Below, one piece after another: positions 35,979-45,252 of a stretch of DNA of 47,335 bases (its first letter is position 1; each line of letters opens with the position of its first letter). The stretch covers positions 1 to 47,335 of the forward strand of contig NZ_AXUN02000169.1 in assembly GCF_000495435.3 (NCBI RefSeq). Direction: 5' to 3'. The notes below the pieces were generated by a model. The model worked only from the letters and a program-made list of their open reading frames with translations. It searched no databases and was not told the DNA's origin. Made by a program: the position numbers and the translations under genes. This DNA is from Youngiibacter fragilis 232.1 (GTDB taxonomy: Bacteria; Bacillota; Clostridia; Clostridiales; Clostridiaceae).

Positions 35979-37409
35979 ATGAAGATATTGTTCGCGACAT
36001 CAGAATGCTATCCATTCCTCAAGACCGGTGGTCTTGGTGATGTGGCTTATGCGCTTCCCAAGGCACTCAGCGCAATGGGGGAGGACTGCAGGGTCATAAT
36101 GCCCAACTACGGCACGATCAAGAAGGAGTACAAGGACAAGATGACACACCTGTTCTCGACAACATTGAAGGTTGGCTGGAGAGAGCAATTCCTCGGGGTA
36201 GAGTACCTGAAGAAGGATGGCATAGAGTACTACTTCATAGACAACATGTACTATTTTGACAGGGAAGCGCCATACGGATACTTTGACGACGGTGAGAGAT
36301 TCTCATTCTTCTCTTCTGCGATACTTGAGATCCTGACAAGGATAGACTTCGTACCTGAGATCATACATTGCAACGACTGGCATACTGCCGTTGTTCCTGT
36401 GCTCATAAGGACTAAGTACAAGTGGGAGAAGCAGTTTGCGAATGTTAAGACCATACTTACCATACACAACCTGAGGTTCCAGGGTGTATATCCGCCATCT
36501 GTGCTAAGCGACCTCCTTGGCTTGGGAACTGAGCTCCTTCAGGATTTCGGCTTCGAATACTTCGGGAACGTCAACTACATGAAGGGCGGAGTGAACTTTG
36601 CTGATATGGTAACTACGGTAAGCCCTACCTATGCGGAGGAGATCAAGACCGAATTCTTCGGTGAAGGGCTTCATGGCCTGATGCAGAAGGTCTCCTATAA
36701 GCTTGTCGGGATAATAAACGGAATAGACTACTCCATAAACGATCCGCGCAAGGACAAGGACATACCTGTAAACTACGGACTGAAGAATGTCGAGAAGAAA
36801 TATGAGGTCAAGAAAGCTCTCCAGGAGGAACTTGGACTTGAAATTAGACAAGATGTACCATTAATTGGTATAATATCTAGATTGACAGACCAGAAGGGAT
36901 TTGACCTGATTGCACATGCCATGGAGGAGCTGCTGAAGAATGACATTCAGCTGGTCGTGCTTGGCACTGGTGAGCGAAGATACGAAGACATGTTCAGGTA
37001 TTTCAGTTTCAAGTACCCGCAGAAGGTTTCTTCCAACATAACCTTCAACGGGCCTCTGGCACAGAGGATCTATGCCGGTACCGACATGTTCCTGATGCCT
37101 TCGCTATTCGAGCCTTGCGGCCTGTCACAGATGATGGCTTTGAGATACGGGTCTGTACCCATTGTCAGGGAGACCGGTGGACTCAAGGATACAGTCGCAC
37201 CATACAACAAATATACCGGAGAAGGAATAGGGTTCACCTTCACTAACTACGACAGCTATGACATGATGCAGGCGGTGCACAGGGCTCTTGAACTATACAA
37301 GGACAAGGAAGCCTGGAGAGGCATAGTACTAGCCGGCATGAGGACGGATTACAGCTGGAAGAGTTCAGCAAGAGAGTACCTGGACCTGTACAAAAGATTG
37401 TCCACATAA
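35979..37409 (+). CDS. glgA: Glycogen synthase (ADP-glucose, GT5)
   Basis: Elongates alpha-1,4-glucan from ADP-glucose. It has 476 residues. The N-terminal MKILFATSECYPFLKTGGLGDVAYALPKAL has the ADP-glucose binding KTGGLGDV, HCNDWHTAVVP is at about 130, and the C-terminal Rossmann domain has GIISRLTDQKGFDL and the catalytic PSLFEPCGLSQMMALRYG with RETGGLKDTV. The start is ATG 35979 eight bases after GGAGG; upstream in-frame codons overlap glgD and are not family-like. Confidence 0.96.
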   Translation: MKILFATSECYPFLKTGGLGDVAYALPKALSAMGEDCRVIMPNYGTIKKEYKDKMTHLFSTTLKVGWREQFLGVEYLKKDGIEYYFIDNMYYFDREAPYGYFDDGERFSFFSSAILEILTRIDFVPEIIHCNDWHTAVVPVLIRTKYKWEKQFANVKTILTIHNLRFQGVYPPSVLSDLLGLGTELLQDFGFEYFGNVNYMKGGVNFADMVTTVSPTYAEEIKTEFFGEGLHGLMQKVSYKLVGIINGIDYSINDPRKDKDIPVNYGLKNVEKKYEVKKALQEELGLEIRQDVPLIGIISRLTDQKGFDLIAHAMEELLKNDIQLVVLGTGERRYEDMFRYFSFKYPQKVSSNITFNGPLAQRIYAGTDMFLMPSLFEPCGLSQMMALRYGSVPIVRETGGLKDTVAPYNKYTGEGIGFTFTNYDSYDMMQAVHRALELYKDKEAWRGIVLAGMRTDYSWKSSAREYLDLYKRLST

Positions 37410-37420
37410 GGAGATATCAG

Positions 37421-39847
37421 ATGATAATCAGCAAAGCGCAATTCAAGAAGGATTTTCAGAAAAAGATGCTCAGCCTGTATTCACAGGAGGTAGAGGATTC
37501 TTCAAATTCGGAGAAATACTTTGCCCTTGGATACCTGGTCAAGGACTACATATCTGAAAACTGGGCAAAAACAGCCAGAAAATACGAGAAATACGGGGAA
37601 AAGCAGGTATACTACTTTTCCATAGAGTTCCTTCTGGGAAGACTTCTCGGGAGCAACCTCCTGAACCTCGGGATAAGGAACACAGTAAATGATGCACTTA
37701 CCGAGATGGGGATCGACCTCAATGACATAGAGAAAATAGAGGTAGACCCCGGACTTGGAAACGGAGGCCTGGGAAGGCTTGCGGCATGCTTCATGGATTC
37801 CATGGCATCAAACGGAATACCGGGGCATGGAAACGGAATAAGGTACAAATATGGCCTGTTCCAGCAGAAGATAGTAGGAGGATACCAGATTGAACTCCCT
37901 GAAAACTGGCTGAGGGACGCCAATGTATGGGAAGTAAGGAAGCCTGACCACGCAGTCAAGGTACGTTTCTACGGAGATGCCTGGATGAAACCTGAGGAGG
38001 ATGGTGAGCTTACACCAATCCATACGGGTTATCAGGAGGTCCTTGCAGTTCCATATGATACCCCTCTGGTAGGTTACGAAAACAAGACCATAAACACACT
38101 GAGGCTCTGGAGCGCAGAAATAGACTCCGTAGATTCGGGGATCCCTGCAGGAGGAAGTTCCTTCAGGAACGTTCTTTCATATAAGAGGGAGATCGAAAGC
38201 ATTTCGGAGGTCCTATACCCAGATGACTCAAATTACGAGGGAAGGCTTTTAAGGCTCAAGCAGGAGTATTTCTTCGTATCAGCCGGCGTCCAGACTATCC
38301 TCAAACAGTTCAAGGAGCTTGGACTGCCGCTTTCCGAATTCGGTGAGAAGGTGGCCATACATATCAACGATACGCATCCCGCGGTGGCTATCCCAGAACT
38401 CATGAGGCTCCTCATGGATGAAGAAGGACTTGAATGGGAGGAAGCCTGGAGGATAACCCAGGCAACCATGAGCTACACCAACCACACAATAATGTCAGAG
38501 GCTCTGGAGAAGTGGCCGATCGACATGATGAAGCAGCTGCTTCCGAGGATACTCCTTATCATTCAGGAGATAGACAGAAGATACAGGGAATCCTTCGTAC
38601 TCAGCACTGATATCAATCCTTCTGTCATTGAGAGGACTGCGATAATTTCAGATGGCTATGTCAAGATGGCACACCTTTGCATAATCGGAAGCCACAGCAT
38701 CAATGGCGTTGCAAAGCTCCATACCGAGCTTCTCAAGAAGCAGGAGCTGAAGGAGTTCTATCAGCTGTATCCATACAAGTTCAACAACAAGACAAACGGA
38801 ATCACCCACAGAAGGTGGCTCATGCTTGCAAACCCTGAGCTTGCAGCTCTCCTTGACAAGACTATCGGCGACTCATGGAGAAGGAATCCTCAGGACCTGA
38901 AACTCCTAAAACGCTACAAGAGGGATGACAATGTTCAGTCAGAGATCCAGAGGATCAAGCTTGCCAACAAGACAAGGCTGGCGGAATACATAAAGGCCAA
39001 GAATGGAATTACAGTAGACCCCAACTCAATATTCGACATACAGGTTAAGAGGCTTCATGCCTACAAGAGGCAGCTGCTCAATGCGCTTCATATCCTTTAC
39101 CAGTATATTGAGCTAGTGACAAACCCAGAATTCGACATGCTGCCAAGGACCTATATATTCGGTGCAAAAGCGGCTCCAGGCTATTATTATGCCAAGGAGA
39201 TCATAAAGTTCATCAATGCACTTGGTGAACAGGTCAATAATGACCCAAGGGTCAAGGACAAGATAAAGGTAGTATTCCTCGAGAACTATGGTGTTACGCT
39301 TGCAGAGATGATCATCCCGGCTGCCGAGGTATCAGAACAGATAAGCACGACCACCAAAGAAGCTTCTGGAACCAGCAACATGAAATTCATGATGAATGGG
39401 GCCATAACACTGGCAACGCTCGATGGTGCCAATGTTGAGATCCTTGAGGAGGTTGGAGCACCGAACATAGTGATATTCGGAATGTCCGAACAGGAGGTAC
39501 TGAACTACTACAGGAACGGAGGCTACAACTCAAGGGAGCTGTACAATTCCGACCCCAGGATCAAGGCTGTCCTTGACAGTCTGGTCAATGGCTTCATCAA
39601 GGACATAGCTACTGAAGGCAGGGACATATTCATGAGCCTCATAGACTACAATGACGAGTTCTTCGTGCTCAAGGACTTCGATTCGTACCTTGCAGCCCAG
39701 AAGAGGCTCGAGGACCTCTACAAGGACAGGTTCACCTGGAACAAGATGGCAATAGAAAACATTTCCTCGTCCGGAGTATTCTCTGCTGATGTCACAGTCA
39801 AGCAGTATGCTGCCGGTATATGGGATACGAGGATGATTGAGAGATAA
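37421..39847 (+). CDS. glgP: Glycogen/maltodextrin phosphorylase (GT35)
   Basis: Pyridoxal-phosphate enzyme that releases glucose-1-phosphate from glycogen ends. It has 808 residues, typical. Features are YFSIEFLLGRLLGSNL near residue 66, GLGNGGLGRLAACFMDS near 110, HINDTHPAVAIPELMRLL, and the PLP-lysine motif EASGTSNMKFMMNGA near 647-661. GGAG lies upstream of the ATG. It is 11 bases after glgA and two bases before the GH13 gene. Confidence 0.96.
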   Translation: MIISKAQFKKDFQKKMLSLYSQEVEDSSNSEKYFALGYLVKDYISENWAKTARKYEKYGEKQVYYFSIEFLLGRLLGSNLLNLGIRNTVNDALTEMGIDLNDIEKIEVDPGLGNGGLGRLAACFMDSMASNGIPGHGNGIRYKYGLFQQKIVGGYQIELPENWLRDANVWEVRKPDHAVKVRFYGDAWMKPEEDGELTPIHTGYQEVLAVPYDTPLVGYENKTINTLRLWSAEIDSVDSGIPAGGSSFRNVLSYKREIESISEVLYPDDSNYEGRLLRLKQEYFFVSAGVQTILKQFKELGLPLSEFGEKVAIHINDTHPAVAIPELMRLLMDEEGLEWEEAWRITQATMSYTNHTIMSEALEKWPIDMMKQLLPRILLIIQEIDRRYRESFVLSTDINPSVIERTAIISDGYVKMAHLCIIGSHSINGVAKLHTELLKKQELKEFYQLYPYKFNNKTNGITHRRWLMLANPELAALLDKTIGDSWRRNPQDLKLLKRYKRDDNVQSEIQRIKLANKTRLAEYIKAKNGITVDPNSIFDIQVKRLHAYKRQLLNALHILYQYIELVTNPEFDMLPRTYIFGAKAAPGYYYAKEIIKFINALGEQVNNDPRVKDKIKVVFLENYGVTLAEMIIPAAEVSEQISTTTKEASGTSNMKFMMNGAITLATLDGANVEILEEVGAPNIVIFGMSEQEVLNYYRNGGYNSRELYNSDPRIKAVLDSLVNGFIKDIATEGRDIFMSLIDYNDEFFVLKDFDSYLAAQKRLEDLYKDRFTWNKMAIENISSSGVFSADVTVKQYAAGIWDTRMIER

Positions 39848-39849
39848 TT

Positions 39850-41673
39850 ATGAGATATGGGAACATGACGATCTCCTACAACTCCCACCTTTCTGAGTTC
39901 AAGAAGCCCTTCGGTGCGGTAACGCCAGGACGTGACGTCCACTTCAGGATAAGGATAGAGGGAGTGGGCAAGCTGACTGTCGTGCTTGTACTTACCAAGG
40001 AAGGCCAGAGGGAGACCTACAGGGAGATGTCGTCAGAAGGGCAAGGGTATTACACTACAATCATAACCTCCGGAGATGCGGGTCTGTATTTTTATTATTT
40101 CAGGATCCACATAAAGGAGGACAACCTCGACAGGTACGTTTTCGTAGGGAACAACGAAACCGGCCTTGGTGGGGAATGTCAGGTATATGAGGACTTCACA
40201 TATGTGAAGTCCTATCAGATGACCATGCACAATTATGTCAAGCCTTCACCGGAATGGTACAGGGAAGCGGTATTCTACCAGATATTCGTTGACAGGTTTT
40301 ACAATGGCAACGAACATGGTGCGATACTTTCCCCTAAGAAAAACTCATTTATCTATGCAACCTGGGAGGATTCGCCGATCTACATAAAGGACCCCCAGGG
40401 AAACATCGTGAGATGGGACTTCTTCGGTGGTAACCTGAAGGGTGTCATTGCAAAGCTTGACTACCTCAAGGAGCTTGGAATCACAGGCATTTACCTGAAT
40501 CCTGTCTTTGAGGCAAGAAGCAACCACAAGTATGACACCGGAGACTACATGAAGATAGACCCTATGTTCGGGGATGAGCCCATATTCAGGCAGCTCATCG
40601 AAGAAGCAGGGAAGAGAGGCATGAGGATCGTGCTCGATGGTGTATTCAACCATGCCGGAGCTGATTCCTTATACTTCAACAAGCTTGGAACCTACCCGGA
40701 AAAGGGAGCGTACCAGGACAGGGATTCAAAGTATACTGACTGGTTCATGTTCAACAACTACCCCGAGGACTACGAATGCTGGTGGGGTGTGAAGGACCTT
40801 CCTAACCTCAATGAGAATAACTCCGAATACCGAAGCTTCATATGCGGAAAGGGCGGAGTCATAGACAAGTGGACGAAGACAGGTATCGGAGGCTGGAGAC
40901 TCGATGTCGCGGATGAGATATCTGACGGATTCATCAGGGACATAAGGATGTCCATGTCAGAGGCTGACAGCGACACTGTCCTCATAGGCGAGGTCTGGGA
41001 GGATGCCTCCAACAAGATCGCCTACGGCCAGAGGAGAAGGTACCTTCTTGGAGATGAGCTTCATGGAACCATGAACTATCCCCTTAAGGACAATATGATA
41101 GCATACCTGAACGGCAGCTTAAGCGCCAGGGACCTCTACATGAGGATGATGTCCCTAAAGGAAAATTACCCTAAGGAGGCCTTCTACAGCGCATTCAACA
41201 GCATGGGTACCCATGATACAAGGCGGATCCGGACTGAGATTCCAGACATGGACAGGCTAAGGGCTGCTGTGACGATACTCATGACGATGCCTGGAGTACC
41301 CTGCGTTTATTATGGCGATGAAGCCGGAATGACAGGGGAGAGAGATCCTTATAACAGAGGCCCATATCCATGGGGCAGGGAAGACCTTGAACTCCAGCAG
41401 CACTACAAGGACCTGATCGCTTTGAGGCATTCAAGCGATGCGTTCACCTCAGGTGACTATATTCCGTTCTACCAGGGAAACCTGTACGGCTACCTTAGGA
41501 TCGGACGTAAGGAATCCTACATAGTAATCATCAACAGGGATGAAACGGACAGGATGATGATACTCGAGGATGCGGCAGGATTAAATGATATTCCACAAAA
41601 CCTTAACCATATCCTGCAGGGTGAGTTCCATCTTGCGAAGAAATCCGCTATAATCAGAAAAGTAAACAACTGA
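39850..41673 (+). CDS. GH13 alpha-glucan hydrolase, likely debranching (neopullulanase/pullulanase-like)
   Basis: 607-residue cytosolic GH13 enzyme without signal peptide. An N-terminal beta domain (about 1-125) of the CBM34-like sort precedes the barrel: YREAVFYQIFVDRFYNGN, GVFNHAG, nucleophile in GGWRLDVADEI (about 352), acid in LIGEVWEDASN (about 380), and GTHDTRRI (about 455). In a glycogen operon it would trim branches left by the phosphorylase or handle malto-oligosaccharides; the exact bond specificity is not readable. The start ATG 39850 has only GAGAGA upstream; it is probably coupled to glgP. A terminator follows. Confidence 0.88.
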   Translation: MRYGNMTISYNSHLSEFKKPFGAVTPGRDVHFRIRIEGVGKLTVVLVLTKEGQRETYREMSSEGQGYYTTIITSGDAGLYFYYFRIHIKEDNLDRYVFVGNNETGLGGECQVYEDFTYVKSYQMTMHNYVKPSPEWYREAVFYQIFVDRFYNGNEHGAILSPKKNSFIYATWEDSPIYIKDPQGNIVRWDFFGGNLKGVIAKLDYLKELGITGIYLNPVFEARSNHKYDTGDYMKIDPMFGDEPIFRQLIEEAGKRGMRIVLDGVFNHAGADSLYFNKLGTYPEKGAYQDRDSKYTDWFMFNNYPEDYECWWGVKDLPNLNENNSEYRSFICGKGGVIDKWTKTGIGGWRLDVADEISDGFIRDIRMSMSEADSDTVLIGEVWEDASNKIAYGQRRRYLLGDELHGTMNYPLKDNMIAYLNGSLSARDLYMRMMSLKENYPKEAFYSAFNSMGTHDTRRIRTEIPDMDRLRAAVTILMTMPGVPCVYYGDEAGMTGERDPYNRGPYPWGREDLELQQHYKDLIALRHSSDAFTSGDYIPFYQGNLYGYLRIGRKESYIVIINRDETDRMMILEDAAGLNDIPQNLNHILQGEFHLAKKSAIIRKVNN

Positions 41674-41687
41674 TTGAAAGATGTCTA

Positions 41688-41728
41688 AAGACCGCCAGTT
41701 CAGGGTTTTCCCCTTAACTGGCGGTCTT
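41688..41728. terminator. Terminator ending the glycogen operon (possibly bidirectional)
   Basis: AAGACCGCCAGTT (41688-41700) and AACTGGCGGTCTT (41716-41728) form a 13-base perfect stem. It lies between the converging glg operon and the dacF-type gene and could serve both. Confidence 0.85.
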
Positions 41729-41738
41729 ATTTCTGACT

Positions 41739-43082
41739 TCAGTAGATCCCGTCTCTTCCCTGACCTGCAGCCATGCTTTGCCTTTCCTTGTACTCCCTGA
41801 GCTTCTGGGATGTGCGCCTGCTCCTTCTCCTTCTTCTCTTCCGAAGGTTTATCGACCTGATCGTAAAAAGTACCGCAATCAGGATCACCAGCACCATCAG
41901 GGCTATGACAAGGACCTTTGGGATGGTGAATCCTGCTTCCGGAGCAAGGGGCGTCCTTGCGGCCGCATCGCTTGCCGCTACCAGCTTCAGAGTTCCAGCT
42001 TCGCTGCCGTTCACCCTGACAGAGGCTTCGGATACCACCTGACCCTTGACATAATCTCCGTCAAATACTGACGTTTCATCGTATACCAGCATGGGGCTGG
42101 CATCAAAGTCTCCATCCGTACTGATCACATAGAAATCACATTCCGCCTCCAGCTGGAGCTGGTCACCATTTTTCAGGATAACTGTCCTGAGTGTCTGTCC
42201 TTTGGAATAGAGCTTTACTACGCTGCATTTCTCAAATGCCCAGTTGAAAAGCTCTATGGTCTCCTTGTAGTATTGGGCCTGACTGGTCGACTTGAGGATG
42301 GAGACGATATAGGTCTTTCCATCACTGCTTGCGACAGCCGTATAAGCATATCTAGCGTCCGGAGTATATCCTGTCTTTGCTACGACAGTAGGTTCATAGT
42401 ATAGTTTATCGCTCTTCTTGAGAAGTGCGTTCTTGTTCGAAGCCCATCTTTCCGGAGTCAGGTTGGTCGGTCCCAGCTTGTATATGGATGTATGGAAGAT
42501 ATCCACGAGATAAGGGACCCTTGCAACTTCCCTGGAAATCAGCGCCAAATCATAGGCTGTCGTCAGGTGTCCCTCTTCCGTAAGACCGTGAGGATTTACA
42601 AAATGCGTGTTCTTCGCCCCAAGCTCCTTAGCCTTCTCGTTCATAAGAAGCGCAAATTCCTCAACAGACCCTGAAATGTGCTCTGCGAGTATTTCGGCTG
42701 AATCATTGGCCGAATGAAGAACAAGCGAATAAAGCAGGTCCTTGACGGATACCTGTTCACCCTCCTTGAATCCCATAGAGGCTCCCTCAGCATACGGCGG
42801 ATTCTTTCCTACAGTGACAGTATCCTCAAGCTTAGCATGCTCCATTACAAGAAGCGCTGTCATCATCTTTGTAGTAGATGCAGGCATGAGCTGCATATCC
42901 GCATTCTTCCCGAAGATCACCTGCCCGGATTCAGCGTCCATCAGCACAACAGCCTCTGAAAGGATCTCAGGAGGTGCCGTCCCTGTAATGACTGGTGTGG
43001 CCTTTACCTCAGTGCTCCCTGAAAATATGACCATACCCAATAAAACGGCTGCCAAGCCTTTGCTTACCCATTTGAATTTCAA
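41739..43082 (-). CDS. D-alanyl-D-alanine carboxypeptidase (DacF/PBP5-like, S11)
   Basis: Penicillin-binding protein that trims the terminal D-Ala of peptidoglycan stems outside the membrane. It has about 447 residues: a signal peptide (SKGLAAVLLGMVIFSGSTEVKA), the S11 catalytic domain with SxxK in PASTTKMM, SxN in HSANDS and KTG in VVAKTGYTP, then a beta-rich PBP5 C-terminal domain. It ends in a membrane anchor (VLVIALMVLVILIAVLFTI) and an unusually arginine-rich cytosolic tail (RKRRRRRSRR). The start is TTG 43082 after GGGGTGA; an ATG at 43133 would add 17 non-signal residues. Confidence 0.92.
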   Translation of the reverse strand: MKFKWVSKGLAAVLLGMVIFSGSTEVKATPVITGTAPPEILSEAVVLMDAESGQVIFGKNADMQLMPASTTKMMTALLVMEHAKLEDTVTVGKNPPYAEGASMGFKEGEQVSVKDLLYSLVLHSANDSAEILAEHISGSVEEFALLMNEKAKELGAKNTHFVNPHGLTEEGHLTTAYDLALISREVARVPYLVDIFHTSIYKLGPTNLTPERWASNKNALLKKSDKLYYEPTVVAKTGYTPDARYAYTAVASSDGKTYIVSILKSTSQAQYYKETIELFNWAFEKCSVVKLYSKGQTLRTVILKNGDQLQLEAECDFYVISTDGDFDASPMLVYDETSVFDGDYVKGQVVSEASVRVNGSEAGTLKLVAASDAAARTPLAPEAGFTIPKVLVIALMVLVILIAVLFTIRSINLRKRRRRRSRRTSQKLREYKERQSMAAGQGRDGIY

Positions 43083-43103
43083 AAAAATCACCCCATGAAA
43101 ATA

Positions 43104-43112
43104 ATTATAGCA
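43104..43112 (-). promoter_or_regulatory. Extended -10 promoter for the carboxypeptidase gene
   Basis: On the minus strand the sequence reads TGCTATAAT, an exact extended -10 element, 21 bases before the TTG start. The -35 is weak. The 94-base divergent gap also serves the ComEA-like gene. Confidence 0.55.
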
Positions 43113-43176
43113 AAATATGCAATACTCAGCCATAAAAAATGCCCTGAAGTATGCATAATATATCTGAGGTGATAAT

Positions 43177-43749
43177 ATGGCATTCCCGGCAAAATTTTAC
43201 AGGGCCACAAAAGCCCTTGCCATGGCAGCGTTCTTTCTGCTCGTTGCCGCAGCATGCTCTGCCGAGGTATACGAGGATGATCCGGTGGAGGTGGTAGTGA
43301 CTGACGGAAACGAGGTAAGTGAAACTTATGAAGAGATAATCGTTGAGATAAAGGGGGCTGTTGCACGACCTGGAGTATACTCGATCCCAAAGGACAAAAG
43401 GCTGAATGACCTGCTTGAGCTTGCAGGCGGAAAGACAGACCTTTCTGACATGAGGTCAGTGAACCTTGCGAAAAAGCTCAGGGATGGTGAATCATATGTC
43501 ATCCCTGCAGTCGGAGAGGACCCATTGCCATCATCAATGCCGTCCGACGAAGAAGGGAAGCTAGATGTCAACACAGCGACAAGGGAGCAGCTCATGGAGG
43601 TCCCCGGGATAGGCCCTGCCACTGCTGACAACATCCTCAGGAAAAGGGATGAACTCGGTGGATTCAAGACGATAGAGGGCCTGCTTGATGTTGACAGGAT
43701 AGGGGACAAGACCCTGGAGAAACTGAAGGAGTATCTCGAAGTAGGATGA
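43177..43749 (+). CDS. comEA: ComEA-like SLBB / helix-hairpin-helix protein
   Basis: 190 residues: an N-terminal signal or membrane segment (ALAMAAFFLLVAAACSAEV, with a weak lipobox-like AAAC), an SLBB domain (IKGAVARPGVYSIPKDKRLNDLLELAGG), and a C-terminal double helix-hairpin-helix (LDVNTATREQLMEVPGIGPATADNILRKRDEL). This is the layout of ComEA, the surface receptor for DNA in natural transformation. No comEC or comEB lies beside it here. GAGGTGA precedes the ATG. Confidence 0.88.
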   Translation: MAFPAKFYRATKALAMAAFFLLVAAACSAEVYEDDPVEVVVTDGNEVSETYEEIIVEIKGAVARPGVYSIPKDKRLNDLLELAGGKTDLSDMRSVNLAKKLRDGESYVIPAVGEDPLPSSMPSDEEGKLDVNTATREQLMEVPGIGPATADNILRKRDELGGFKTIEGLLDVDRIGDKTLEKLKEYLEVG

Positions 43750-43856
43750 GAAAATCAGAAATGTGATATATAATAAATGGATAAGGCCCTGGGAGGACCG
43801 TGCCAAAATTCATGGCAGCAATCCACCTGTCCCGGGGGAAGAACAAGGAGCATTCA

Positions 43857-45251
43857 ATGGACAGACTTAGAAACATACCAAAGCTTGACCTTATATTGAA
43901 GGATGAAAGATTCCTTAACCTTAACCGGAAATACGGGGAAAAGCTTGTCAAGCTTTGTACAAAAGAAGGCCTCGAATCCATGCGGTCGGCAATACTTGCC
44001 GGAGGAGACGGGGAACATATCAGCATTGACCTGGACACCATATGCTTCTTCACTGAAAGGTGCATAGAGGAGAGATCAAGGAGCAGCCTTGTGAATGTCA
44101 TAAACGCCACCGGAGTGGTCCTCCATACCAACCTTGGCAGGAGCCTGCTTTCTGAGAAGGCTGCTGAGGCTGCAGCAAGGGTTGCAAGAAACTATGTCTC
44201 GCTGGAGTTCGACATGGAGTCGGGAAACCGCGGTCACAGGGATGAGGCCGCCGCAGCTGTCATAAGGGAGCTTACAGGCGCTGAGGACGCAGCTGTCGTC
44301 AACAACAATGCAGCTGCGGTACTTATTGTGCTTGCCGCAATTTCAAAGGACAGTGAGGTATTGGTGTCACGAGGTGAGCTTGTCGAGATTGGCGGAAGCT
44401 TCAGGATACCTGATGTCATGGAACTCAGTGGTGGAAGGCTAAAAGAGGTGGGTACCACCAACATGACCAGGCTGTCAGACTATGAGAAATCAATTTCAGA
44501 AAATACCGGACTTCTGCTTAAGGTCCATACATCAAACTACAGGATAGTCGGCTTCCATTCGGAGACTTCGGTAAGCGACCTTTCAAACCTTTCAAAAAAG
44601 ACGGGCATACCCCTTTATGTGGACCTTGGAAGCGGGTCACTGATGGAAACAAGGGAATTTACTTCTGAGCATGAGGATACTGTCCAGGAGGTCCTGCGCT
44701 CTGGTGCGGATATCATATCCTTCAGCGGCGACAAGCTGCTTGGAGGCCCTCAGGCGGGCATAATAGCCGGCAGGAGGGACCTTGTGGAAAAGGTGAGGAA
44801 TCACCCCCTGATGAGGGCTCTGAGGCCTGACAAGATGACCCTTGCCGCCCTTGAAGCCACGCTGAAGTCATGGCTCCTTGAGGACGGAGAAGGCATACCT
44901 GTAAAGCATATCCTTACCAGGGATAAGGCCCTGATCAGGGTAGAGTGCGACAGGATGTGTTCCAGGCTGCAGCAAATGGGATTCGAGGCTTCTGTCAGGG
45001 AAGTCAGCTCTGCATCCGGCGGAGGTACCCTGCCGGCTTCCGATATCCCATCATATGGTGTCCATGTCAAGGCTAAGGCAAACAGCCTATTATCAGCTGA
45101 AGACCTCAGGACACTGCTAAGGCTTGGTGAAGACCCCGTCATCGCCAGAGTGACAAAGGATGAGGTAGTACTTGACCTGAGGACGGTTAGGGAATGGGAG
45201 CAAAATATCATTGAATCCAAATTCTCACTCATAGCAAAAGGCTGGTGGTAA
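43857..45251 (+). CDS. selA: L-seryl-tRNA(Sec) selenium transferase
   Basis: PLP enzyme that converts Ser-tRNA(Sec) to Sec-tRNA(Sec) with selenophosphate. It has about 464 residues. The N-terminus MDRLRNIPKLDLILKD matches the family's tRNA-binding domain start. Core motifs are NATGVVLHTNLGRS, EFDMESGNRGHRD, and the PLP-lysine in SFSGDKLLGGPQAG (about residue 298). The start is ATG 43857 with AAGGAG six bases upstream. A GTG at 43800 (after GGGAGG) would add 19 residues and remains possible. One base separates it from selB. Confidence 0.95.
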   Translation: MDRLRNIPKLDLILKDERFLNLNRKYGEKLVKLCTKEGLESMRSAILAGGDGEHISIDLDTICFFTERCIEERSRSSLVNVINATGVVLHTNLGRSLLSEKAAEAAARVARNYVSLEFDMESGNRGHRDEAAAAVIRELTGAEDAAVVNNNAAAVLIVLAAISKDSEVLVSRGELVEIGGSFRIPDVMELSGGRLKEVGTTNMTRLSDYEKSISENTGLLLKVHTSNYRIVGFHSETSVSDLSNLSKKTGIPLYVDLGSGSLMETREFTSEHEDTVQEVLRSGADIISFSGDKLLGGPQAGIIAGRRDLVEKVRNHPLMRALRPDKMTLAALEATLKSWLLEDGEGIPVKHILTRDKALIRVECDRMCSRLQQMGFEASVREVSSASGGGTLPASDIPSYGVHVKAKANSLLSAEDLRTLLRLGEDPVIARVTKDEVVLDLRTVREWEQNIIESKFSLIAKGWW

Positions 45252-45252
45252 G

